Below are positions 8,868-18,460 of a DNA stretch of 41,290 nt, in pieces. The stretch covers positions 1 through 41,290 of the forward strand of contig JAMDEO010000127.1 of assembly GCA_023483915.1 (NCBI GenBank). The letters run 5' to 3'. Within the stretch, counting starts at the first letter, position 1; every line of letters begins with the position of its first letter. The DNA comes from Actinomycetota bacterium. GTDB taxonomy: Bacteria; Actinomycetota; Thermoleophilia; RBG-16-64-13. A program made the translations under genes and the position numbers. The notes beneath the pieces were generated by a model, which saw only the letters and a program-made list of their open reading frames with translations, had not been told where the DNA came from and did not search any database.

Positions 8868-9131
8868 ATGCAAACCAACCGCCGGGACCACCGGGCAGCA
8901 GGGACATCGTTGGCGCAGTACGTGCTCACTCTGCGTGCCGGAAGTCGCTGTCACTGCTGCGGCGGACCGCTCGCAATCGCCGACCCCAATGTTTCCGGAG
9001 ATTGCCTCTTGGGCATGCGCGTATTGAAATGCCCACACTGCGGGGGCGAAGTGGCCGGTTTGCCCGGCTCGTCGTCCGCCCAGGAGGGTGATCGAGCCGT
9101 GTTTGCGGGGGCTCAAAGACCGGCGGCATGA
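8868..9131 (+). CDS. Small zinc-ribbon-like hypothetical protein
   Basis: ATG immediately follows the lexA TGA. Two C-x2-C knuckles (CHCCGG ... CPHCGG), suggesting a small zinc ribbon co-transcribed with lexA. Confidence 0.55.
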   Translation: MQTNRRDHRAAGTSLAQYVLTLRAGSRCHCCGGPLAIADPNVSGDCLLGMRVLKCPHCGGEVAGLPGSSSAQEGDRAVFAGAQRPAA

Positions 9132-9153
9132 AGGTGTGAGAGAGCCAGAAGAA

Positions 9154-9228
9154 TGGCTCCTCGGGCAGGACTCGAACCTGCAACACCCTGGTTAACAGCC
9201 AAGTGCTCTACCATTGAGCTACCGAGGA
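9154..9228 (-). tRNA. tRNA-Asn(GTT), CCA encoded
   Basis: Reverse complement TCCTCGGTAGCTCAATGGTAGAGCACTTGGCTGTTAACCAGGGTGTTGCAGGTTCGAGTCCTGCCCGAGGAGCCA; anticodon loop CTGTTAA. Confidence 0.95.
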
Positions 9229-9402
9229 GCGTGGACCTCGCGTAGTATAGGCGACGCCCAGGCTGGGTGCAAATGCCTCGTGCCGGACTGGCTTACCTCC
9301 GGCGCTCTCTGGGCAGACAGTGCATTTCGGCGTCGAGCCAGGCAGGAACGGCCGATATCAGTTCGATACGATGCGGAAAAGACGGCCATCTTGGAGGTTA
9401 GG

Positions 9403-10815
9403 GTGAGTACTGACTCCGCGCATCTCGAGAGCTTCAAAGCATATGACATTCGGGGGCGAATACCCGACCAGCTCAACGAAGAGATGGCGGAGATCATCGG
9501 GGCGGCCTATGCCGAATTCGTGCACCCCTCGAAGGTAGTTGTCGGTCATGACATGCGGCTATCCAGCCCCTCGCTGGCGCAGGCCGTATCAAAGGGCATT
9601 CGGGCAGCCGGGACAGACGTCGTCGATATCGGCCAAGTGGGCACTGAGGAGGTGTATTTCGCCACATTTGCTCTCAATCTCGATGGCGGAGTGATGGTCA
9701 CCGCAAGCCACAATCCCAAGGACTACAACGGGATGAAGTTCACCCGCGATCTGGCCAGACCCATCAGCGCAGACACCGGGTTGATGGACATCGAGCGTCT
9801 CACGCTCCAGGCGATGAGCGAGGCGGCCTCCCGCGAGAGTGACGCTGGCACGCGACCAGTCCGCAGCAGAGGGAAGCTCGAGACCATCGACAACCGATCC
9901 CGCTATGTCGAGCATCTCCTCACCTACATCGACATGGCCAAGCTCAAGCCGCTCAAGATCGTGGCCAACAGTGGCAACGGCTGCTCGGGTCCCGTCCTTG
10001 ACTTGCTGGAGAAACACCTGCCCTTCGAGTTTGTCAAGCTCAATCACGATCCGGATGGGTCTTTCCCGCACGGCGTACCCAACCCGTTGCTTCCGGAGAA
10101 CCGGGCTGCTACGTCCGAAGCGGTGAGAGCGGAGAAGGCTGACCTGGGCCTCGCCTGGGACGGCGACTTCGACAGGTGCTTCTTCTTCGATGAGAACGGC
10201 GAATTCGTCGACGGCTACTATTTGGTAGGCCTGCTCGCTCAGAGGGCCCTAAGACGTCATCCAGGAGCGAAAATAATCCACGATCCACGGCTGATATGGA
10301 ACACTGTGGAGATAGTTGAGGAAGCAGGCGGCACTCCTGTCCAGTCGAAGAGCGGGCACGCCTTCATCAAAGAGAAGATGCGGGCCGTGGACGCGGCCTA
10401 CGGTGGGGAGATGTCGGCACATCAGTACTTCAAAGAGTTCTCCTATTGCGACAGTGGCATGATCCCCTGGCTGCAGATAACCGAGACGATGTGCACCACG
10501 GGCCGCCCGCTGTCGGCAATGGTGAGCGAGAGAATTGCTCGCTATCCCGTTAGCGGCGAAATCAACCTAACCCTCAAAGACCCCGGCGCAGCTCTGGCCG
10601 CTATTGGGAAGGCTTACGGAGGCGGGGCTCTGTCGATCGACGAAATGGACGGCCTCAGCATCGAGTATCCAAAATGGCGCTTCAACGTGCGGCCGTCCAA
10701 TACCGAGCCGGTGATTAGGCTGAATGTGGAAACGAGAGCAGATGCCGGGCTTCTTCACGAGAAGACTCAAGAGGTACTCGACATACTGAAGTCCAGCGGC
10801 GGAGGAGGCTCGTAG
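9403..10815 (+). CDS. Phosphomannomutase/phosphoglucomutase
   Basis: AYDIRGRIPDQLNEE, phosphoserine loop VMVTASHNPKDYNGMKF, metal loop WDGDFDRCFFFDE, C-terminal RPSNTEPVIRLNVE. The GTG at 9403 has upstream TTGGAGG. The longer ORF start at 9214 overlaps tRNA-Asn and is unlikely. Confidence 0.9.
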   Translation: MSTDSAHLESFKAYDIRGRIPDQLNEEMAEIIGAAYAEFVHPSKVVVGHDMRLSSPSLAQAVSKGIRAAGTDVVDIGQVGTEEVYFATFALNLDGGVMVTASHNPKDYNGMKFTRDLARPISADTGLMDIERLTLQAMSEAASRESDAGTRPVRSRGKLETIDNRSRYVEHLLTYIDMAKLKPLKIVANSGNGCSGPVLDLLEKHLPFEFVKLNHDPDGSFPHGVPNPLLPENRAATSEAVRAEKADLGLAWDGDFDRCFFFDENGEFVDGYYLVGLLAQRALRRHPGAKIIHDPRLIWNTVEIVEEAGGTPVQSKSGHAFIKEKMRAVDAAYGGEMSAHQYFKEFSYCDSGMIPWLQITETMCTTGRPLSAMVSERIARYPVSGEINLTLKDPGAALAAIGKAYGGGALSIDEMDGLSIEYPKWRFNVRPSNTEPVIRLNVETRADAGLLHEKTQEVLDILKSSGGGGS

Positions 10816-12569
10816 TGAGGTTTGCCCTCGCGCAGGTGAACCCCACCGTCGGTGACCTCGCCGGCAATGCCTCCCTCATAACGGCTTACATCGAAGCTGC
10901 GCGGCGCGCCGGGTCGCGGATCGTTGTCTTCCCTGAGCTTGTCGTCTCCGGGTACCCGCCCGAGGATCTGCTGCTGAAAGATCACTTTCTCCTCCAGTGC
11001 AGAGAGGCGTTGGGTCAGGTTGCCCGAGCCTGCCGGGACATTGTGGCCCTGGTTGGGGTTCCTTTATGGGAGGAAGGGGCCGTCTATAACGCAGTGGGCA
11101 TCCTTGGAAATGGGGTGGAGATCGATTTCTACCGCAAGATCTGCTTGCCCAACTACGCCGTCTTCGATGAGAAGCGGTACTTCCAGACTGGAGACCGTCT
11201 CGCCATCTTGGAAGTGGGAAAAGCACGCCTCGCGGTCAATGTATGCGAAGACATTTGGATCGACAAGGGCCCAACCGAGGCCGCGGCCCTACTGGGGGCG
11301 GCCAACGCGGTAATCAACCTGTCTATGTCTCCCTACCACCTGGGCAAGGGAAAAGAGAGAGAGGCCATGCTTTCGCGTCGGGCCTCGGTCGCCGATGCAT
11401 TCGTGCTGTACGTGAACGGCGTTGGCGGTCAGGACGAGTTGGTCTTCGATGGGCAAAGCGTGGTTTTCGACCCGCAGGGACGGCTTATTGCCCGGGCATC
11501 GCAGTTTGTGGAGAGCCTCTTGATCGTCGACCTGGAAATCGAGAGAGCCTCATCAACCCTCCCATCCGCGGATATCCGAGAGGAGTGGTCCCTTGACGTG
11601 ATCAAAGTGCATCTGGGACCGGCTGCTCCGCCGGTCAAGGAAGTGGCCTCCCCGCTGGTTGACGATGCCGGTTCCTCGCCTGCGGTTCCGGTTCCGGCGA
11701 CGATAGTCCCCTCACTGTCCACAGAGGCCGAGATCTACGAAGCCCTTTGTCTTGGCGTACGCGATTACGTTCAGAAGAACGGTTTCCGCCACGTAGTGAT
11801 CGGCATGAGCGGCGGCATTGATTCTGCCCTCACTGCCTGCATCGCGACCGACGCGCTGGGCAACGAGAGGGTAACCGGAGTGTCCATGCCCTCGAGGTAT
11901 TCCAGCGAGGGCACCCAAAGCGATGCCAGGGAGACCGCTAGACGCCTGGATATCGACTTCCGCGAGATCCCAATAGAGAAAGTGTTTCATCTTTACCTCG
12001 AAACCTTGGAGCCCTATTTTGCGGGAACACAGCCCGGTGTGGCGGAGCAGAACATCCAGGCTCGAATCAGGGGAAATCTGCTGATGGCGCTCTCAAATAA
12101 ATTCGGCTGGCTTGTCTTGACCACCGGCAATAAAAGCGAGACGGCCGTTGGATACGCCACCTTGTACGGCGACATGGCAGGTGGATTCGCGGTTCTCAAG
12201 GATGTTCCCAAGACGATGGTCTACCGCCTTTCGCACTACCGCAATGGGCTGCAAACCAACGGTGGACCTATCCCGGACACCACGATCACGCGCGCTCCAT
12301 CCGCCGAACTGGCCGCCAACCAAACGGATCAGGACAGCCTGCCGCCGTACGAGATCTTGGACCGCATCATCGAAGCCTACGTTGTCAGTGACGAAAGCGT
12401 GGAAGAGATAGTCGCTCGAGGCATCGAGCGCCGGGAAGTGGAGCGGGTGGTGGCCATGATCGACGGGAATGAGTACAAACGTCGCCAGGCACCGCCGGGA
12501 GTCAGGATCACGCCTAAAGCCTTTGGAAAGGATAGAAGGCTCCCCATGACGAACCGGTATCGGGGATAG
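10815..12569 (+). CDS. nadE: Glutamine-dependent NAD+ synthetase
   Basis: N-terminal nitrilase-like glutaminase ([24 protein letters not shown]) and C-terminal NAD synthetase PP-loop ([48 protein letters not shown]). GTG start overlaps the upstream TAG. Confidence 0.95.
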   Translation: MRFALAQVNPTVGDLAGNASLITAYIEAARRAGSRIVVFPELVVSGYPPEDLLLKDHFLLQCREALGQVARACRDIVALVGVPLWEEGAVYNAVGILGNGVEIDFYRKICLPNYAVFDEKRYFQTGDRLAILEVGKARLAVNVCEDIWIDKGPTEAAALLGAANAVINLSMSPYHLGKGKEREAMLSRRASVADAFVLYVNGVGGQDELVFDGQSVVFDPQGRLIARASQFVESLLIVDLEIERASSTLPSADIREEWSLDVIKVHLGPAAPPVKEVASPLVDDAGSSPAVPVPATIVPSLSTEAEIYEALCLGVRDYVQKNGFRHVVIGMSGGIDSALTACIATDALGNERVTGVSMPSRYSSEGTQSDARETARRLDIDFREIPIEKVFHLYLETLEPYFAGTQPGVAEQNIQARIRGNLLMALSNKFGWLVLTTGNKSETAVGYATLYGDMAGGFAVLKDVPKTMVYRLSHYRNGLQTNGGPIPDTTITRAPSAELAANQTDQDSLPPYEILDRIIEAYVVSDESVEEIVARGIERREVERVVAMIDGNEYKRRQAPPGVRITPKAFGKDRRLPMTNRYRG

Positions 12570-12619
12570 GGGCTATTATTCCGATACCTGTATCCATACC
12601 TACCCTCGGAACCAAGAAT

Positions 12620-13789
12620 TTGAGCGACTACATTATCAGTGAGAGCGCGTCGGCTGCGTCGGTGGGCCTGGTCGAGTTGCGGACGATCGACTTCGAGTCG
12701 CTCGCCCTCGATTCCGGACTCACGCTCGCTCCTGTCACCATTGCCTATGAGACGTACGGCCGGCTGAATGAACAGCGTGACAACGCGATCCTCATCCTCC
12801 ATGCCCTATCAGGTGATGCTCATGCCGCCGGCTATTACGAGGGTGAGACCCGGCTCGGCTGGTGGGAGACGATGATCGGTCCCGGCAAGGGATTCGATAC
12901 GAATCGGTGCTTTGTGATGTGCTCGAATGTCATCGGCGGCTGCAAAGGCAGTACCGGCCCGAACAGTATAAATCCGGAGACCGGCCGCGAGTACGGCCTC
13001 GATTTCCCAGTCGTGACCGTTGGCGACATGGTCCGGGCCCAGAAGATGCTCATCGACCACCTTGGCATCGCCAGGCTGCTGTGCGTTACCGGCGGATCTA
13101 TGGGGGGCATGCAGGCCCTGCAGTGGGCGGTGGCCTATCCTGAGAATGTGGCCTCCTGCATCCCTATCGCGGCGACGCCTAAGCATTCGGCAATGCAGAT
13201 TGCCTTCAACGAGGTGGGCCGCCAAGCCATCATGGGCGACGCCAACTGGAACGGCGGAAACTACTACCAGGGCGACCCGCCGGATGCAGGCCTGGCGGTG
13301 GCTCGCATGATCGGCCACATCACCTATCTGTCCGACGAGTCCATGCACGAGCGCTTCGGCCGGCGGCTGCGCAACAAGAAGGCCTTGGGCTACGACTTTA
13401 CCCTGGACTTTGAGGTCGAGAGCTACCTGCGCCACCAGGGGGAGTTGTTCACTCGCCGCTTCGACGCCAATACTTATCTCTATATCACCAAGGCGCTCGA
13501 CTACTTTGATCTTTCCGATGAGAGGGGCGTCCTAGTGGAGACCTTCCGGGACCTGCCGGCGGACATGCGCTTCTTGCTGATTGCATTCAGCAGCGACTGG
13601 CTCTATCCGCCGTATCAGTCCAAGGAGATCGTTCGGGCTCTCAAGGGCAATGGCCTGGACTGCTCCTATCTCGAAATGAGGTCGTCTTTCGGTCACGATG
13701 CTTTCTTGTTGGAGAACAAGGACATGACCCGGGTCGTCTGGCACTTCATGGAGTCCACGGCCCGCATAAACGGGGTGAAGCTTGGCTAG
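12620..13789 (+). CDS. metX: Homoserine O-acetyltransferase
   Basis: MetX-type alpha/beta hydrolase: [43 protein letters not shown] nucleophile elbow, C-terminal [14 protein letters not shown] start. Confidence 0.93.
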   Translation: MSDYIISESASAASVGLVELRTIDFESLALDSGLTLAPVTIAYETYGRLNEQRDNAILILHALSGDAHAAGYYEGETRLGWWETMIGPGKGFDTNRCFVMCSNVIGGCKGSTGPNSINPETGREYGLDFPVVTVGDMVRAQKMLIDHLGIARLLCVTGGSMGGMQALQWAVAYPENVASCIPIAATPKHSAMQIAFNEVGRQAIMGDANWNGGNYYQGDPPDAGLAVARMIGHITYLSDESMHERFGRRLRNKKALGYDFTLDFEVESYLRHQGELFTRRFDANTYLYITKALDYFDLSDERGVLVETFRDLPADMRFLLIAFSSDWLYPPYQSKEIVRALKGNGLDCSYLEMRSSFGHDAFLLENKDMTRVVWHFMESTARINGVKLG

Positions 13790-14606
13790 CGCCGGCAACG
13801 GCGGTGGGGCAGGCGCCGGCGGGCGCTCGGTAGGCACCAACACCGCCGCTGGTAGCGGCGGGGTCACAGGGGGCGCCCACACCGTCGCCGGCGGGGTCGC
13901 TCGTAATGCCGAAGGCGTGCGCTGGGACCACCTCTTCATCGTCGACCAGGTCCCGCAAGGGTCCCGGGTGCTCGACCTGGGCTGCGGCCGTGGGACCCTT
14001 CTCAAGATGCTCGTGGACCGCAAAGGCGTGCGAGGCACCGGCATCGAGATCGTGGAGGAGAAGGTGTACGATGCCGTCACCAAAGGTTTGACCGTCTTCC
14101 ATGGTGACTTCAACGAGGGGCTTTCCTACTACCCGGACAACAGCTTTGATTACGTCATCCTCAGCCAGACCCTGCAAGAGGCGCGGGAAACCGTAGCGAC
14201 GCTGTTCGAGGCGCTCCGGGTTGGGCGCTATGTGGTGGCGAGCTTCCCCAACTTTGGCCAGTGGCACTCGCGTTTTCAACTGCTGGTCAACGGGAGGGCG
14301 CCGGTGACCAAATCGTTGCCTTATCAGTGGTACGACACGCCGAACGTCCACTCGCTCACCATCAAGGACTTCCGGCGGTTTTCCCGGGAACAGGGGATCC
14401 GGATCGTGCAGGAATTCTTTGTGGGGGAGAAAGGCCCATTGCGAGCTTGGCCAAATCTGCGTGCGTCTTACGGGGTCTTCGTGTTGGAGAGCGTATTGGG
14501 CCGAGGAGAGGGCAGAGCGGCGCCGCAGGACGCCAGTGCGGCTCCTTCGGGAGCGGCCGGGGCCAAGGATAGCGCCGCGCCAAGGGCGACTGATACGGTA
14601 GAATAG
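13782..14606 (+). CDS. metW: MetW-like methyltransferase-fold protein with Gly/Ala-rich termini
   Basis: [74 protein letters not shown]; overlaps metX as in metXW operons. TTG start uncertain. Confidence 0.9.
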   Translation: MASAGNGGGAGAGGRSVGTNTAAGSGGVTGGAHTVAGGVARNAEGVRWDHLFIVDQVPQGSRVLDLGCGRGTLLKMLVDRKGVRGTGIEIVEEKVYDAVTKGLTVFHGDFNEGLSYYPDNSFDYVILSQTLQEARETVATLFEALRVGRYVVASFPNFGQWHSRFQLLVNGRAPVTKSLPYQWYDTPNVHSLTIKDFRRFSREQGIRIVQEFFVGEKGPLRAWPNLRASYGVFVLESVLGRGEGRAAPQDASAAPSGAAGAKDSAAPRATDTVE

Positions 14607-14627
14607 CTACTCCTTGAGCCGGTTCGC

Positions 14628-14701
14628 GGGCCCATAGCTCAGTTGGTTAGAGCTGCCGACTCATAATCGGCCGGTCGCAGGTTCGAGTCCTGCTGGGCCC
14701 A
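14628..14701 (+). tRNA. tRNA with CAT anticodon (elongator tRNA-Met or lysidine-type tRNA-Ile2; not resolved)
   Basis: GGGCCCATAGCTCAGTTGGTTAGAGCTGCCGACTCATAATCGGCCGGTCGCAGGTTCGAGTCCTGCTGGGCCCA; anticodon loop CTCATAA. Confidence 0.9.
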
Positions 14702-15024
14702 CTTCGTTTGGAAGAAATCCCTGCCAGGTGGCATCTCCACCGGGAAGGCGCGAGGTCTCCGTTGACCTAGCGACCCTCCGGGGTCAAGAATTCTGTATTC
14801 CATACGCGCTCGGCTCTCTCCGCCGTTTGTTCACATGTCGAGGGCTCGGGCAAAAGCATTCCACCGGGTCCTCGGCCGGTTGGAGAGCAGCACCTCGTGG
14901 GATAATTGGGCTGACGTAGCAAAGCAAGCTGGTTTGAGGATGCCGCCCTTGCTGGCTAGTAAGCGGTCATCTCATGTTAGGGGTGGCCGCGGGCGATCGC
15001 GGCTTGCGGTTGGAGAGTCACCAC

Positions 15025-15846
15025 ATGAATCAAATATCACACACCGAACAATGCGGTATCTGCGGGGGAAAACTGACGTACTCTGAGGAAGCGCGGCCGT
15101 TCACCTGCTTTATTTGTGGGTCGTCCGAGGTCGGACACGTGTTCTGTTCTGCAGGCCACTATCTCTGCGAATTGTGCCATGGCGCCGACTTCCGACAGCT
15201 TCTGCCCCAGCTTCTGGATGCATCCGACGGAGTATCGGCAAGTGAGATTGCGGAAGAACTGATGGCCCGCCCAGAACTGCCAATGCTGGGCTGTGAGCAT
15301 GCCCTGATCGCGGCCGGGGCTCTGATTACCGCTCTAAGAAACAGGGGGAACCTCGGAGTGACGCACCGTCATGTCATTGAGGTCCTCGAACGAGCGACCC
15401 GTCAGGCGATTAGCGCCTACTGCGGTTTGAGCGGGGTATGCGGAGTCGTTCCCGCTCTTGGGGCCTGCTACAGTGTGCTGATTGGGGCTCAGTGCGGCAA
15501 AGGGCCGGAAACTCGAGCGACAATGGAGCTCGTGAGCCGGCTCGCCGCCGCCACCGCCGAGGAAGCGGAGCCCGGCTGCTGCAAGGCTTTCGTACGGAGT
15601 TGCCTCGCGGTGACTGAGGGTGTTCTGGAGGAGCGGCTGGGTATTCCTACCTCTCCTCGCAAACGCATAATCTGCCGCCATGTCGATCGCCATCCACACG
15701 GTTGCCGCGGGAGTGCCTGCGAGTACCATCCTGAGCATTGCTCGTCTGGGTGGGGAACAGAATTCACGCCGGCCCAACCCGGAAAAGAGGAGAGCTCAAG
15801 TTGCTTTGTCGCGGCCGGAGTCGAGAACGAAGCGGGGCATGGCTGA
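15025..15846 (+). CDS. Cysteine-rich conserved hypothetical protein, DUF5714-like
   Basis: MNQISHTEQCGICGGKLTYSEEARPFTCFICGSSEVGHVFCSAGHYLCELCHG (zinc-finger-like N-terminus), then CEHALIAAGALITALRN...YCGLSGVCGVVPALGACYSVLIG, reminiscent of DUF5714. ATG 15025 has upstream TGGAGAG. Confidence 0.6.
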   Translation: MNQISHTEQCGICGGKLTYSEEARPFTCFICGSSEVGHVFCSAGHYLCELCHGADFRQLLPQLLDASDGVSASEIAEELMARPELPMLGCEHALIAAGALITALRNRGNLGVTHRHVIEVLERATRQAISAYCGLSGVCGVVPALGACYSVLIGAQCGKGPETRATMELVSRLAAATAEEAEPGCCKAFVRSCLAVTEGVLEERLGIPTSPRKRIICRHVDRHPHGCRGSACEYHPEHCSSGWGTEFTPAQPGKEESSSCFVAAGVENEAGHG

Positions 15847-15953
15847 AGTTGCAGCGCGGGTGACGACGTCGGTGCGAGGTCTGGAAAAATCTGAGCTGGG
15901 TTCTTTTCGCGCGAGAGAGCGCAGACCATTCACGCCACCGTCGCTTACGTCGC

Positions 15954-16205
15954 TTACGCGACTCGCATTGGTCGTATTTGGGCTACGCCGAGGTGGGTGA
16001 GAGCTATATGTCCGCGAGCAGGCCAGCGAATAGCGCCACGGTTTGTCCAGAAGTCACAGTAGTCGCTTGCGTCTGTCTCGGAGCATGAGAGATAGTCCTG
16101 AACGTCTTGGAACGAGACCGGCTCGTTCGCCTTGCCGTTCGCAAGATCGAAGATCGCGTGCAGGTAGCCACGCTCTGCTTGACCGATCACATCGTTAAAC
16201 CTCAT
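15954..16205 (-). CDS. Small hypothetical protein, possible winged-helix
   Basis: ATG at 16205 is preceded by GGGGGTGG. Peptide MRFNDVIGQAERGYLHAIFDLANGKANEPVSFQDVQDYLSCSETDASDYCDFWTNRGAIRWPARGHIALTHLGVAQIRPMRVA. The open frame extends to 16448, so an upstream start is possible. Confidence 0.45.
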   Translation of the reverse strand: MRFNDVIGQAERGYLHAIFDLANGKANEPVSFQDVQDYLSCSETDASDYCDFWTNRGAIRWPARGHIALTHLGVAQIRPMRVA

Positions 16206-16383
16206 GGCGCCACCCCCAGCTGCTCTTTTGGCGACGACAAGCGTCACGGAGTCCGAATCCAAGTCAGGCTTCGCGCACCATGTAAAGAAATTATCGCCTA
16301 CATCGGTAACAGTCCCGTAACGATCGGCTGACTTAAACCTGAACAAGCCGGCCCGTGAGCAGCGTTGCGTGCGGTTGGGTACC

Positions 16384-16626
16384 TCAGACGCTGGCTCCAC
16401 CGGCTCCTTCCGATTTCTTCGCTCGAATGGAATCCTCGACTCTCTCAATCTTGGCTTTCAGGGAGCTGATCTCAGTCTCATACGTCTTGACTTGGTTGGC
16501 CGACACGTGCAACCCGGTTTGCCCGAGGACATACATTCTTTCTTGCTCGAGATCTTCAAGATCTCCCTCGAGGGCAGACAACAGCTCTTCTAATTCCGCC
16601 GTGCTCATACCGGAAAAGTCTTCCAT
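16384..16626 (-). CDS. Small coiled-coil hypothetical protein (80 aa)
   Basis: ATG 16626 has upstream GGAGG-ATAACC. Sequence is heptad-like and acidic: MEDFSGMSTAELEELLSALEGDLEDLEQERMYVLGQTGLHVSANQVKTYETEISSLKAKIERVEDSIRAKK. Confidence 0.65.
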   Translation of the reverse strand: MEDFSGMSTAELEELLSALEGDLEDLEQERMYVLGQTGLHVSANQVKTYETEISSLKAKIERVEDSIRAKKSEGAGGASV

Positions 16627-16733
16627 GGTTATCCTCCAAGCCTAGCCTTGACCGCGGCCTCCTAATCTGTTGGGACGCGCAATATAGAAAGATGCGCATA
16701 CAGCCGCCTTTGTATTCATGAACAGGCGAGTGG

Positions 16734-16747
16734 GTCGATCGATCGAC
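16734..16747. promoter_or_regulatory. 14-bp perfect palindrome GTCGATCGATCGAC in a divergent intergenic region
   Basis: Self-complementary sequence between the starts at 16626 (-) and 16804 (+); possible operator. Confidence 0.4.
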
Positions 16748-16803
16748 GACCAAGCGAGCCGTCATAGTATCCTAGGGGACGAACGAGAAACGGGGGACGG
16801 CCG

Positions 16804-18390
16804 ATGTTTGTTTCTGAACTGCTGAGCATGCTGGATGAGCTGGCTCCATTCTCGCTGGCTGAGCCTTGGGATAACTGTGGCTTGCTGGTCGGCGATGAGA
16901 ATGCCGACGCAAATAAGATTATCCTGGCGCTGGAGTTGACCGAAGAAGTGCTCACAGAGGCCATCACTGGCGGCTTTGGCGTCGTCCTTGTCCATCACCC
17001 GATTTTGTTCTCACCGGTGCGCCGCATCGTCGGGTCCGAGGGACAAGGGCGAGTGATTCGCGCGTCGATACAAGCGGGGATCAACGTGATTGCCTGTCAC
17101 ACCAACCTGGATGCGGCCCCGGGGGGCATCGCAGATATTGTGGGAGCTGAACTGGGTCTCACGGATATGGTCCCGCTGCAGATGGCTCCTGCGGGTTGGT
17201 TCAGGTTCGTTGGTTTCGTCCCATTGGATGCGCTTGAGAGTGTCACACGGGCGGTATTCGCTGCTGGTGGGGGCGTCATCGGCAACTACAGCGGGTGCGC
17301 CTACTCGGGGGAGGGTCAAGGCTGGTTCACACCGGAAAAGTCCGCCCGCCCGGCTACTGGCCGGGTCGGTAATGCGGAGCGCACGCCGGAGGCGCGCTGG
17401 GAGACAGTCGTCCCGCGTGGTCGTCTGGGCGCGGTAGTAAGGGCGTATGTCGCCGCTCATCCGTACGAAGAGCCGGCCTTTGACGTGTATCCCACCGAAG
17501 ATCGGCTGCCGAGGATGGGTCTCGGCAGAGTCGGGGACCTGGAATCGCCGCTGACTGTCGCACACTTGGCTTTGCGCGCAGCGGAGGTCTTCGCTCTGAG
17601 TGCGCCTGCGATCGGCGGCGCTCGGGACAAGATGGTTCGTAGGGTTGCCGTCCTGCCGGGAAGCGGACGGTCTCTTGTTGAAGAGGCAGCCAAACTTGCC
17701 GACGTTTTTGTGACTGGCGATCTGACCTACCACGATTCGGAGAAAGCGATGGAACTCGGTCTCGGCCTGATATCGCTACCGCACGGAGAAGTCGAGTGGG
17801 CCGCGCTTAGACGCTGGGCGGCCAAACTCCGAGAGAGGCTTGGCAGGGGCGGCCCGAGTGTTTCCCTTGCTACGGCTTGGCGCCCGGCATGGCAGTCTGC
17901 GGGAGCTTCCAACCCTGCTCCTGGCGGGAGGACGGCTCCGGCTTTGCCAGAAGGTGCCGCCGGACGTTCGAGGGTAACAATGTGGATCGACGGGGGCTGC
18001 CGGGGTAACCCAGGTCCCGGTGGAATTGGGATCGTGCTGAAGACTGCGGGAGGGGCGGTCATCGAGGAGGTTGGCCGGGCTATTGGAGCCTGCACCAACA
18101 ATGTGGCGGAGTACACGGCTCTCCTCGATGGACTTGAGCTCGCGGCCCGGCATGGCGCGCGTGAGGTGGACGTTTTCTCGGATTCAGAGCTACTGGTGAA
18201 ACAGATGAGCGGCGAATACCGGGTCAAGAATGAGGGTCTAAAGGATCTGCATACCCAGGCCAACGCCAAGGTGGCCATTTTCTCTAAAGTCGAGATACGC
18301 TACGTACCCCGGGAACAGAACAAACGCGCGGATGCCTTGGTAAACGAGGCCCTCGATGCCGCGGGGGACGGGCCGGAAGGCCTCTTCTAG
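16804..18390 (+). CDS. Nif3/DUF34 (GTP cyclohydrolase I type 2-like) - RNase HI fusion
   Basis: N-terminal Nif3 motifs: EPWDNCGLLVG, VLVHHPILFSP, ACHTNLDAAPGG, FVTGDLTYHDSEKAMELGLGLISLPHGEVEW. C-terminal RNase HI motifs: WIDGGCRGNPGPGGIG, NNVAEYTALLDGLE, VFSDSELLVKQMSGEYRVKN, NKRADALVNEALD. No intervening stop. Confidence 0.9.
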   Translation: MFVSELLSMLDELAPFSLAEPWDNCGLLVGDENADANKIILALELTEEVLTEAITGGFGVVLVHHPILFSPVRRIVGSEGQGRVIRASIQAGINVIACHTNLDAAPGGIADIVGAELGLTDMVPLQMAPAGWFRFVGFVPLDALESVTRAVFAAGGGVIGNYSGCAYSGEGQGWFTPEKSARPATGRVGNAERTPEARWETVVPRGRLGAVVRAYVAAHPYEEPAFDVYPTEDRLPRMGLGRVGDLESPLTVAHLALRAAEVFALSAPAIGGARDKMVRRVAVLPGSGRSLVEEAAKLADVFVTGDLTYHDSEKAMELGLGLISLPHGEVEWAALRRWAAKLRERLGRGGPSVSLATAWRPAWQSAGASNPAPGGRTAPALPEGAAGRSRVTMWIDGGCRGNPGPGGIGIVLKTAGGAVIEEVGRAIGACTNNVAEYTALLDGLELAARHGAREVDVFSDSELLVKQMSGEYRVKNEGLKDLHTQANAKVAIFSKVEIRYVPREQNKRADALVNEALDAAGDGPEGLF

Positions 18391-18410
18391 ACACCCGTCG
18401 GCCCGCCTGT

Positions 18411-18439
18411 TTGCATCGGTCAAGGGGCTGGTCTATAAT
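18411..18439 (+). promoter_or_regulatory. Sigma70-type promoter upstream of tRNA-Gly/tRNA-Cys
   Basis: TTGCAT (18411-18416), 17 bp, TATAAT (18434-18439). The -10 lies in the loop of a GGCTGGT/ACCAGCC inverted repeat. Confidence 0.7.
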
Positions 18440-18460
18440 CCACCAGCCGTGAGGTTCCGG

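Noticed and set aside
9214-9402. Upstream extension of the phosphohexomutase ORF
   Set aside because: It overlaps tRNA-Asn and its encoded residues do not resemble the family. GTG 9403 with an SD gives the canonical N-terminus.
12556-12588. GGTATCGG/CCGATACC inverted repeat at the nadE stop as a terminator
   Set aside because: 8-bp stem with a 17-nt loop and no T-run; too weak to call.
15940-15958. TCGCTTACG direct duplication as a target-site duplication or CRISPR-like repeat
   Set aside because: Only two 9-bp copies in direct tandem, with no mobile element ends or spacers nearby.
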